Assembly (NCBI GenBank): GCA_025449515.1
Contig: JANWJI010000033.1
Location: 1-5,771, forward strand
From: Nitrososphaeraceae archaeon
Lineage (GTDB): Archaea > Thermoproteota > Nitrososphaeria > Nitrososphaerales > Nitrososphaeraceae
Length of the DNA stretch: 5,771 bases
Reading direction: 5' to 3'
In this document: positions 1 to 4,965 of the stretch, piece after piece
Layout of the letters: each line of letters opens with the position of its first letter
How positions within the stretch are numbered: position 1 is the first letter of the stretch
Position numbers and translations under genes: made by a program
The notes under the pieces: generated by a model
What the model was told of the DNA's origin: nothing
Databases searched by the model: none
Seen by the model: only the letters and a program-made list of their open reading frames with translations

Positions 1-3
1 AAA

Positions 4-11
4 CTTTATAT
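4..11 (+). promoter_or_regulatory. TATA box of the cupredoxin gene
   Basis: The sequence CTTTATAT lies 37 bases before the ATG at 49. An archaeal TATA box normally sits about 25-27 bases before the transcription start, which puts the start near 34 and leaves a leader of roughly 15 bases. The call rests on sequence and position only. Confidence 0.45.
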
Positions 12-48
12 GTGAACAAATACGTGCACTATACACAGAACAAGGTTT

Positions 49-510
49 ATGGAAAATCAAGCCGCTGGTATCAGTATTATCGCTTTTATCGTGGCTGTTG
101 GAGTAAGTATGGGTTATTATCAGTTCGTTTATCTTCCACAAGCTAATGCAAAGCCAATTTTGCCAGCTGAGGTTCTAAACCCACCTCAGACTATCAAGAT
201 TTCAATTTCACCGGGTTCCTCCCAACCATCGCAGACTAAGAACTTTGTTCCTAAGGAAGGAGATGCAGCTTTGGGTTCTACCAATAAAGTTGTTTGGACC
301 AACCATGACACGGTACCACACTCAGTAACCTCTGACAATGGGTACAAGGATTTGATAAATGGTCAGTTCAATTCTATCTCAACAATAGGACTAGTATTGC
401 CGCAAAAAACATATCAGTTCACGTTTACTAAAGATGGAACTTATCCCTATCATTGTGAACCTCACCCGTGGATGACCGGTAAGATTGTAGTAGGAAAAGG
501 TAAATTCTAG
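49..510 (+). CDS. Membrane-anchored blue-copper (plastocyanin/amicyanin-like) protein
   Basis: This 153-residue protein is a small type 1 copper electron carrier. Residues about 7-29 form one hydrophobic segment without a clear cleavage site, so it probably acts as a membrane anchor with the copper domain outside the cell. A linker rich in Pro and Ser follows, and the cupredoxin fold spans about 47-150. The expected ligands are visible: His91 in the VPHS stretch, then Cys136, His139 and Met142 in the closing loop (CEPHPWM). The Cys-x2-His-x2-Met spacing matches amicyanin rather than plastocyanin, whose loop is two residues longer. Ammonia-oxidising archaea encode many such proteins, thought to replace cytochrome c in electron transfer. 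The partner is not shown here. The gene stands alone and converges on the minus-strand gene at 551-910. The ATG start is supported by the membrane segment directly after it and by the TATA box upstream. Confidence 0.9.
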   Translation: MENQAAGISIIAFIVAVGVSMGYYQFVYLPQANAKPILPAEVLNPPQTIKISISPGSSQPSQTKNFVPKEGDAALGSTNKVVWTNHDTVPHSVTSDNGYKDLINGQFNSISTIGLVLPQKTYQFTFTKDGTYPYHCEPHPWMTGKIVVGKGKF

Positions 511-527
511 TACATTGTCGGATTGTG

Positions 528-551
528 GTTTCTGAATTAATTTGCAGAAAC
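528..551. terminator. Hairpin between convergent genes
   Basis: GTTTCTG (528-534) and CAGAAAC (545-551) form a 7-bp stem around a 10-base AT-rich loop. It fills the 40-bp gap between the stop codons of two convergent genes, and the last base overlaps the stop codon of the minus-strand gene. No strong T-run follows on either strand, and archaeal termination usually depends on T-tracts, so its role as a bidirectional terminator or 3' end stabiliser is only inferred. Confidence 0.3.
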
Positions 552-910
552 TAATTCATAATCTTCAAATATGTAACACTTGAAGCGATCTCCTTATGTT
601 CCTGAATTAATGAGGCACGAAACTTGATACTAGACGGGGTATCTTTTGGGAGATGATTTGTTCTCGCTACAAATTCTATGATATTTGTATCCCCAATATC
701 ACTCTTGAGCATAGAAAGCCTTGAATAAGGACAATTTACTCGCTTTTTGTTAATGAGTTCTATGCTTACAGTGTCGCTGGAATTTTCAATTAATGAGTTG
801 ATAACTAAGGAATCAAATCTGCCGTTATAATTTAGCAGAATAGTTCCATGAATTTCCTCTCCACTTGTTATTTCCGGCTTATTAATTGCGATCCTTATAT
901 CATCAGACAT
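551..910 (-). CDS. Small protein with possible arrestin/Spo0M-like beta-sandwich fold
   Basis: This is a 119-residue soluble protein with no signal peptide, membrane segment or cysteine cluster; its only Cys is residue 60. I do not recognise it with certainty. The sequence is mostly alternating beta strands. Residues about 5-27 (IRIAINKPEITSGEEIHGTI, then LL) resemble the opening strands of arrestin-fold proteins, in which a Pro/Gly-Glu turn precedes an I-x-G-x-(I/V) strand. Residues about 93-117 (SIKFRASLIQ onwards) would be the matching late strands. Full arrestin N-domains and Spo0M proteins are longer, so this would be a single reduced sandwich. A scaffold or regulatory binding role would follow from the fold, but no partner is visible. 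A good TATA box lies 31 bases before the ATG, so the gene is probably expressed with a very short leader. The alternative is an unrelated lineage-specific beta protein. Confidence 0.65.
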   Translation of the reverse strand: MSDDIRIAINKPEITSGEEIHGTILLNYNGRFDSLVINSLIENSSDTVSIELINKKRVNCPYSRLSMLKSDIGDTNIIEFVARTNHLPKDTPSSIKFRASLIQEHKEIASSVTYLKIMN

Positions 911-940
911 CCACGCAATGATTGAGATTCACATTATTGG

Positions 941-948
941 ATATAAAA
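941..948 (-). promoter_or_regulatory. TATA box of the arrestin-like gene
   Basis: Read on the minus strand this is TTTTATAT, with its near edge 31 bases before the ATG at 910. Transcription would start near 919, giving a nearly leaderless message, as is common in archaea. Confidence 0.45.
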
Positions 949-1040
949 GCTATTTGTAGTCGGTAGATGAATCCGAGCATTTGTACCTTCGATTTAGTAT
1001 GAACTATCAACTAGTGAACTCAGTAAGTTTGATGAATAAC

Positions 1041-1049
1041 ATATTAAAT
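1041..1049 (+). promoter_or_regulatory. TATA box of the alpha/beta hydrolase gene
   Basis: ATATTAAAT ends 31 bases before the GTG at 1081, so transcription would begin near 1072. This fits the GTG start with a leader of about 9 bases. With the alternative ATG at 1102 the leader would be about 30 bases. Confidence 0.4.
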
Positions 1050-1080
1050 CGGGAACTATTACTGTCATTCTGTAGCATCG

Positions 1081-1905
1081 GTGTCGGAAAACCATAACCA
1101 TATGAAGACGATTCAATTCAAAGATTACATAGTTCGATATCTGGATTATATAGATCCACAGGATTACTCGGATCGTAAAGATATACTTGTACTCCTACAT
1201 GGGCTTGGTGCTTCTGCGGAGAGATGGCTTAGAGTAGTTCCTACACTCTCGAAATCTTACAGACTTGTTATACCAGATATAATCGGATCAGGTTATAGTG
1301 ACAAGCCAACTGTTGAGTACACAATAGAGTTCTTTCTTGAATTTTTTCAGGATTTCTTAGAACAGCTAGACATCGAAAGGATGAATTTGCTTGGATCTTC
1401 ATTCGGCGGATATCTTGCGGCCGAATTTGCGATACGGTTTGCGGACAGAGTAAAGAACCTAGTTCTTGCCGCTCCCGCAGGAATCATGCGATCCTCGACT
1501 AGGGTTCTTGATCAATATATTATGGCAGCGCTCTATCCAACTCATGAGAATGCCCTACGGGCATTCAAAGAAATGGCATTTGATCCAAATATAGTTTCTG
1601 AGGAGACTGTTAAGGATTTTGTAAATAGAATGCGGTTGCCGAATTCCAAATATGCATTTATGTCAACCTTACTTGGAATTAGAGATTCACCAAATTTTTT
1701 ACCAAGACTTACCAGAATCACTTCACCTACACTCATCATTTGGGGCTTAAATGATAAAATGATTCCATCCAATTATGCTCGAGAACTTGAAGCAATACCA
1801 AATTCCAGGTTAGTAGTCATGGAAGCCTGCGGACATACCCCCTACGTGGAAAAACCAGAGGAATTCAATGATATTGTATTGAAATTCCTTTCGAAGAAAA
1901 GATAG
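1081..1905 (+). CDS. Alpha/beta-fold hydrolase
   Basis: This 274-residue cytoplasmic serine hydrolase has the complete alpha/beta-hydrolase signature. The oxyanion-hole HG is at 40-41 (LLHGLGAS). The nucleophile elbow G-S-S-F-G at 105-109 places the catalytic serine at 107. The acid is Asp225 (WGLNDKMIP) and the base is His252 (CGHTPYVEKP). A cap of about residues 140-210 lies between the core halves. The length and the GHTP-x-x-EKPEEFN ending are typical of C-C bond hydrolases, esterases and haloperoxidase-like members, so the sequence does not fix the substrate. It lies 45 bp before the AbrB/phasin-like gene and close to PhaC, so a role in releasing or trimming hydroxyalkanoate esters is plausible but inferred. 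The GTG start is preferred because a TATA box lies at the right distance. Met8 (ATG at 1102) is a credible alternative that loses only a His/Asn-rich tip. Confidence 0.88.
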   Translation: MSENHNHMKTIQFKDYIVRYLDYIDPQDYSDRKDILVLLHGLGASAERWLRVVPTLSKSYRLVIPDIIGSGYSDKPTVEYTIEFFLEFFQDFLEQLDIERMNLLGSSFGGYLAAEFAIRFADRVKNLVLAAPAGIMRSSTRVLDQYIMAALYPTHENALRAFKEMAFDPNIVSEETVKDFVNRMRLPNSKYAFMSTLLGIRDSPNFLPRLTRITSPTLIIWGLNDKMIPSNYARELEAIPNSRLVVMEACGHTPYVEKPEEFNDIVLKFLSKKR

Positions 1906-1916
1906 TAGGTGCGTAA

Positions 1917-1926
1917 TGTTAAATAC
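1917..1926 (+). promoter_or_regulatory. TATA box of the AbrB/phasin-like gene
   Basis: TGTTAAATAC is centred about 29 bases before the ATG at 1951, which predicts a leaderless transcript starting at or just before the ATG. The gene could therefore be transcribed independently of the hydrolase upstream, although the 45-bp gap also allows read-through. Confidence 0.4.
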
Positions 1927-1950
1927 AGTGACGGATTAACGTTTAACTAG

Positions 1951-2253
1951 ATGGAAGATCCCAATGACCCAGTTTCCACCTTTAAGAAGGCCGTAGATAA
2001 GGGCAGTGAAGCACAAAAGGAATTTGTGAAACAATTTTCTTCGATTCAGCATGATGCAATGCAGAACTATTTCTCGACCCTCCAAGGTTTAGTTTATTAT
2101 AATGCAATGTTCAAGACCACAGTCCAAAGTGGCGGCAGAATATCTATCCCCGAAGCTGAAAGAGAAGCCTTGAATATCGATGATGGGGACTTGGTCCAGG
2201 TCATAATAATACCCATTGAGAGAAGAAGGACTAAAAATAGTTCACGAAAATAA
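1951..2253 (+). CDS. AbrB/SpoVT-domain protein with phasin-like N-terminal helix
   Basis: This 100-residue protein has two parts. Residues about 8-54 form a long amphipathic helix region rich in Lys, Glu, Gln and Phe (for example KEFVKQFSSIQHDAMQNYF), like phasins that coat PHA granules. Residues about 56-89 are an AbrB/MazE/SpoVT swapped-hairpin half-domain: TTVQSGGRISIPEAE, then the R-x-A-L-x-I-x-x-G-D-x-V element at 71-82 and a closing IIIP strand. The tail (90-100) is strongly basic. AbrB domains dimerise and often bind DNA. In haloarchaea an AbrB-type PhaR and a phasin PhaP are encoded next to phaEC, and this protein looks like both functions in one chain. It converges on phaC, 188 bp from its stop. 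It may be a granule-associated regulator or a substitute for the PhaE subunit; these roles are inferred. The ATG start fits a leaderless transcript. Confidence 0.8.
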   Translation: MEDPNDPVSTFKKAVDKGSEAQKEFVKQFSSIQHDAMQNYFSTLQGLVYYNAMFKTTVQSGGRISIPEAEREALNIDDGDLVQVIIIPIERRRTKNSSRK

Positions 2254-2441
2254 ATCTGATGTCATTTGTGTTAGTCATATGTAGTAAACATTATGCGCCA
2301 CTATGAAGGGTCGTTCGCACTCCGTTCAGTATATAGAGTCCAATAAATCTATCCATCGTTTCCGAAAATGCAAGGCGTAAGGCGACCAAACTTGCCATTT
2401 AGAACAGGTTACTGCTTTTCACATCAGAAAGATGGTGCCGA
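2254..2441. other. Convergent intergenic spacer
   Basis: These 188 bases separate the ends of the AbrB/phasin-like gene and phaC. No ORF of useful length, no RNA gene and no convincing hairpin with a T-tract was seen on either strand. A short tandem-like stretch, AAGGCGTAAGGCG near 2371-2383, is the only local repeat. The region probably holds the two 3' untranslated ends. Confidence 0.5.
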
Positions 2442-3563
2442 CTAAGATCGGGTTCTAAACCACTGACCAACCTTCGGAAGAACATTGTTCTGAGAATAGC
2501 TGCTTGCGATTAGACCGACGTGGCCAGTATGAAATCTCATGAGTCTCTTGTCGGTACTTGAGACAGAATCATTTAGGGCTGCACTACATTCCGCTGAAAC
2601 CAAATGATCTTCCTCCGCGACAATATTTAGGAATGGAATAGTTATTTTTGATAAATCAATATGATGATCCCCTATTTTCATTTCATTCTTATAAAGCAAA
2701 TTATGCTGATAGATGTCGGATATCCACTGGCGGAACGTCTGACCCGCGATATCTGGAGTATCGTAAAGCCACTTTTCTACTCGTAAAAAGTTTTGTACGA
2801 AGTTGTCATTGTCGATATTCTCGACAAGGTTCAGGTACTTGTTAACACCTTGTTTAAATGGTTTCAGTGCAGAGTAACACGAATATAGCTGCTCTTTAGG
2901 CATATTTCCAACAGAAGAGAACATCCTTTCAGCATCTAGATGTCTGGAGAAATTTGCTAGCACTGTAGTATCACGACTTGAATCAATTACCGGTGCAATG
3001 GTGGCAAGGTTTTTCACTTTTTCTTGATGCAATGAGCAATACATTGCAGACATAGTTGCCCCCATACAATAGCCATGGAGAGTAACCTGATCAATTGTCT
3101 TCTTTGATCGAACGTACTCAATACAATCATCCATGTAGACATTAACATAGTCGTCAAATGAAGTATATTTGTCATATTGGGTCGGAGGTTTCCAATTAAT
3201 CAGGTAGACATCAAAGCCTTGACTAACCAAGCTATGGATCCAGCTTTTGTCTGGCTGCAAATCCAGAATATATGATTTATTTATGAGAGCGTATACGATT
3301 AGTATCGGAGTTCGTGCAGTCTTCCTCAGCATTGGTCTATAATGAGTTAACTTATATGCCCTCGTTTCCTGTACTACTTCGTGTGGGGTCATCCCCACTT
3401 CAATAGTCCCTGAGGCATGAAGTATTGTTCTGGCCTTTTCAATTTTGCGTAATAATTCTTCGTATTCTTTAGTTAGCGAAATATCAGGATCATTTTCATT
3501 CTGATTCTCGTTATTTCTATTCGTCCTCCTAGCGAAGTTTGCCATGATAGCCTCTCGGGTCAT
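2442..3563 (-). CDS. phaC: Class III poly(3-hydroxyalkanoate) synthase catalytic subunit PhaC
   Basis: PhaC polymerises (R)-3-hydroxyacyl-CoA into polyhydroxyalkanoate at the granule surface, releasing CoA. The 373-residue protein has the PHA-synthase lipase-like box with cysteine in place of serine, G-Y-C-M-G at 164-168, so the nucleophile is Cys166. The general base and acid pair is Asp319 (AEEDHLV) and His348 (TGHVG). The spacings 166-319-348 equal those I recall for Allochromatium vinosum class III PhaC (149-302-331), an offset of 17. The offset equals the extra N-terminal length, an Asn/Glu/Arg-rich tip (residues about 8-27). The box ends in Gly-Ala where Gly-Gly is usual. The NW at 123-124 and the DDY near 137-139 also fit the family. 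Class III enzymes need a PhaE partner, and none of normal form is in the window. Start: an AGGAG lies 10 bases before this ATG; Met7 is an alternative. The upstream leader is long. Confidence 0.93.
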   Translation of the reverse strand: MTREAIMANFARRTNRNNENQNENDPDISLTKEYEELLRKIEKARTILHASGTIEVGMTPHEVVQETRAYKLTHYRPMLRKTARTPILIVYALINKSYILDLQPDKSWIHSLVSQGFDVYLINWKPPTQYDKYTSFDDYVNVYMDDCIEYVRSKKTIDQVTLHGYCMGATMSAMYCSLHQEKVKNLATIAPVIDSSRDTTVLANFSRHLDAERMFSSVGNMPKEQLYSCYSALKPFKQGVNKYLNLVENIDNDNFVQNFLRVEKWLYDTPDIAGQTFRQWISDIYQHNLLYKNEMKIGDHHIDLSKITIPFLNIVAEEDHLVSAECSAALNDSVSSTDKRLMRFHTGHVGLIASSYSQNNVLPKVGQWFRTRS

Positions 3564-3829
3564 CTAATCCAGGCTCCTGATTATAGATATGTTGATCCCT
3601 CGACTCGAACCCCTTACGAAGTCAATATTTCGTAGTGGATGAGTTCCTTTGATGTTTAAAAACACGGCGTGTTTCCTAAATTGGACTATCGACACTTTAT
3701 ACAAATGTCCAAAAATAATAACCAATTCATAACGAGTTTGTAAGAAAAAGGTCAAAACCAGTCGTCGTCTTCCAGAAACTACTTTGAAGATCTTCACAGC
3801 AGATAAGGTTAATGATTTCATTTCATCGC
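3564..3829 (-). other. Long phaC leader with an in-frame 85-codon open frame
   Basis: A minus-strand TATA box at 3852-3858 predicts transcription from about 3828, giving phaC a leader of about 265 bases. The leader holds an open frame from the ATG at 3821 to a TAG at 3564-3566, directly against the phaC ATG and in the same reading frame. The predicted 85-residue product is strongly basic and hydrophobic with only three acidic residues, resembles no family I know, and may not be a real protein. The leader also contains a 6-bp hairpin at 3615-3634 and, just before phaC, an AGGAG ribosome-binding-like site. It could be a regulatory 5' UTR, an upstream ORF translationally coupled to phaC, or a decayed N-terminal extension. 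Sequence alone does not decide. Confidence 0.35.
3615..3634 (-). repeat. Short hairpin in the phaC leader
   Basis: TACGAA (3615-3620) and TTCGTA (3629-3634) form a perfect 6-bp stem with an 8-base loop, about 50 bases before the phaC ATG. It is followed on the minus strand by a tRNA T-arm-like stretch (GGGGTTCGAGTCG) that does not fold as a T-arm. A regulatory role is possible but unproven. Confidence 0.3.
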
Positions 3830-3851
3830 AAAAAAATTCACCGCTATCATC

Positions 3852-3858
3852 ATATAAA
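3852..3858 (-). promoter_or_regulatory. Probable TATA box for phaC
   Basis: Read on the minus strand this is TTTATAT, placing transcription near 3828, just ahead of the leader open frame at 3821. A second AT-rich candidate (TTTAAATATAT on the minus strand, about 3875-3885) lies slightly further upstream. A weaker TATA-like run close to phaC (about 3581-3590) would instead give a nearly leaderless phaC message starting around its first codons. Confidence 0.35.
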
Positions 3859-4040
3859 TTCTTAATGGTTATAGATATATTTAAAACGATATTATTTTGC
3901 TTTCAAACGATCACTTAAATATTCATATTGATTTCCGTCTTATGGTCTTAGTACCGATATTTTTGAATCATTAGAAAGTTAACATGACACGTTTTTCCCG
4001 GAACCCAAGGATTTATGCCATGCATCTGCCATGGCTAAAC
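3859..4040. other. AT-rich divergent intergenic region
   Basis: This stretch separates the phaC promoter from the tRNA-Arg/rpl1 promoter. No coding frame, RNA gene or mobile-element end was recognised in it. It is AT-rich, and its notable content is the repeat element at 4016-4035 beside the tRNA promoter. Confidence 0.5.
4016..4035. repeat. Overlapping direct and inverted repeat next to the tRNA promoter
   Basis: TGCCATG occurs at 4016-4022 and again at 4027-4033, 11 bp apart, about one helical turn. The same DNA also forms an inverted repeat, GCCATG (4017-4022) and CATGGC (4030-4035), with a 7-base spacer. It ends 7 bp before the TATA box at 4043, close to where TFB or a regulator would bind. 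An operator is possible; the sequence shows only the symmetry. Confidence 0.35.
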
Positions 4041-4042
4041 TC

Positions 4043-4050
4043 TTTATAAA
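4043..4050 (+). promoter_or_regulatory. TATA box of the tRNA-Arg (and possibly rpl1) transcript
   Basis: TTTATAAA is the best TATA box in the window. Transcription would start near 4074, leaving about 47 bases of leader to be trimmed before the tRNA 5' end at 4121. Read-through could also serve rpl1 and rplP0. Confidence 0.55.
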
Positions 4051-4120
4051 GGACTACATCTCCCTTTCCTAACACAAATACAGACTTTCATGAGGTAAAA
4101 GATGAACTGCCACAGGAATC

Positions 4121-4210
4121 GGGCTCGTAGCTCAGTATGGATAGAGCGCCTGCCTTCTAATCTCTATCGAAGAAAGCCGGAAGTCGTGGGATCGAAGCCC
4201 ACCGGGCCCG
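4121..4210 (+). tRNA. tRNA-Arg (anticodon UCU) with a 15-base intron
   Basis: The acceptor stem is complete: GGGCTCG (4121-4127) pairs with CGGGCCC (4203-4209), including one T-G wobble, and G4210 is the discriminator. The D-arm is GCTC/GAGC (4130-4133, 4144-4147). The T-arm is GTGGG/CCCAC (4186-4190, 4198-4202). The anticodon loop reads C-T-TCT-A at 4154-4159, with A4175 completing it after splicing, so the tRNA reads AGA and AGG. The intron at 4160-4174 lies between positions 37 and 38. CTTC (4154-4157) pairs with GAAG (4169-4172), flanked by 3-base bulges at 4158-4160 and 4173-4175, as archaeal splicing endonuclease expects. The mature length is 75 bases without CCA, which is not encoded. 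Two oddities: the anticodon stem CCTGC/GCCGG has a U-C mismatch at 29:41, and the T-loop begins ATC rather than TTC. The variable loop is 5 bases (AAGTC). Confidence 0.93.
4160..4174 (+). other. tRNA-Arg intron at position 37/38
   Basis: This 15-base insert follows A37. The four-pair central helix and two 3-base bulges put both cuts after the second bulge base, giving cuts 4159/4160 and 4174/4175. The intron side has only an 8-base loop and no third helix, so it is a relaxed bulge-helix-loop form rather than the full bulge-helix-bulge. Confidence 0.8.
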
Positions 4211-4265
4211 CTCGTTTCAGTCAGCCTGTACATCCTAATAACGCTTCGTTAAATTTTCTAAAAGA

Positions 4266-4272
4266 TTTTAAG
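4266..4272 (+). promoter_or_regulatory. Possible TATA box for rpl1
   Basis: TTTTAAG is part of a small inverted repeat, TAAAA-GA-TTTTA (4259-4270), and ends 26 bases before the ATG at 4299. It would give a leaderless rpl1-rplP0 transcript beginning at that ATG. If so, the GTG at 4272 overlaps the promoter and is not the start codon. Confidence 0.35.
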
Positions 4273-4298
4273 TGGCTTCCTATGCATTGACTGCACAT

Positions 4299-4964
4299 AT
4301 GATAACTGGCAGTGAGCTTGGGGAGCTAGTAAAAAGCGCACGTGAGGGCGCGACCAAAAGAAATTTCGATCAGTCCGTAGAGTTAACACTAGTTTTAAAA
4401 GATATAGATGTTAAGCGTGGGTTTACGATTAATGAGGTTATTGAGCTACCGAATAAGCTTTCTAAACCTCCTACAATCTGTGTTGTAGGATCTGGGGATC
4501 TCGGCACGCGTGCAAAGAAGGCTGGCATAGATAGAATAATAGAACCGGATGAGTTGGATAGGCTCGGTACGAACAAGAGGGAAGCTAAGAAGATTGTACG
4601 TGCTCATGACTTCTTTCTCGCAGACACTTCCTTAATGCCTAATGTAGGCAGATCTCTGGGTCAATTTCTGGGCCCCAAAGGAAAAATGCCTAGTCCACTT
4701 TCATATGGAGCACCAATTGAAACGATATCAGCAAAAATCAGAAATTCAGTTCGTGTACGGACAAAGAACCAATTGAACCTAGCTGCAAAGATAGGTGATG
4801 AAAAAATGGATGACTCGAAATTGGTTGCGAATGCAGAGACAATAGTTAACGAATTAGAAAAGAAGCTGCCACAAGGCGGCAAGAATATTCAGAATGCGGT
4901 AGTGAAATTTACCATGGGAAGAACCGCTAAACTAAGTATGTTGAAGAAGGACAAGGGTGCGTGA
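4299..4964 (+). CDS. rpl1: 50S ribosomal protein L1
   Basis: L1 binds helices 76-78 of 23S rRNA to form the mobile L1 stalk that helps release the E-site tRNA. In archaea and bacteria it also represses translation of its own mRNA. The 221-residue product has the full family layout. An N-terminal helix (ELGELVKSAREG) comes first, then the strand KRNFDQSVELTLVLKDID. The inserted domain II includes DRIIEPDELDRLGTNKREAKK. The L1 signature at about 112-133 reads LMPNVGRSLGQFLGPKGKMP. The C-terminal strand KNIQNAVVKFTMG is followed by a basic tail. An in-frame GTG at 4272 would add nine residues (MASYALTAH). The ATG is preferred because it gives the usual archaeal N-terminus and has a TATA-like box at leaderless distance. 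rplP0 starts one base after the stop, so the two are cotranscribed. The usual upstream partner rpl11 is absent; a tRNA-Arg gene lies there instead. Confidence 0.95.
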   Translation: MITGSELGELVKSAREGATKRNFDQSVELTLVLKDIDVKRGFTINEVIELPNKLSKPPTICVVGSGDLGTRAKKAGIDRIIEPDELDRLGTNKREAKKIVRAHDFFLADTSLMPNVGRSLGQFLGPKGKMPSPLSYGAPIETISAKIRNSVRVRTKNQLNLAAKIGDEKMDDSKLVANAETIVNELEKKLPQGGKNIQNAVVKFTMGRTAKLSMLKKDKGA

Positions 4965-4965
4965 G

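Noticed and set aside
1542..1772. Minus-strand open frame of 76 codons
   Set aside because: It is antisense to the alpha/beta hydrolase, within a region that encodes the cap and the acid residue of that enzyme.
2254..2441. Small plus-strand gene from the ATG near 2293
   Set aside because: It would be only 17 codons, with no promoter, no ribosome-binding site and no recognisable product.
2648..2845. Plus-strand open frame of 65 codons
   Set aside because: It is antisense to phaC, whose catalytic spacing and family match are strong.
3598..3680. Possible minus-strand tRNA suggested by GGTTCGAGTC
   Set aside because: The flanking bases do not form a 5-bp T-stem, and no acceptor stem or D-arm can be paired around it.
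4102..4290. Plus-strand open frame of 62 codons covering the tRNA
   Set aside because: It is explained by the tRNA-Arg gene and its flanks. The protein has no family resemblance, and the tRNA pairing is decisive.
4272..4298. GTG at 4272 as the rpl1 start
   Set aside because: It would add nine residues not expected for archaeal L1 and overlaps a TATA-like box. The ATG at 4299 fits better, though the GTG is not excluded.
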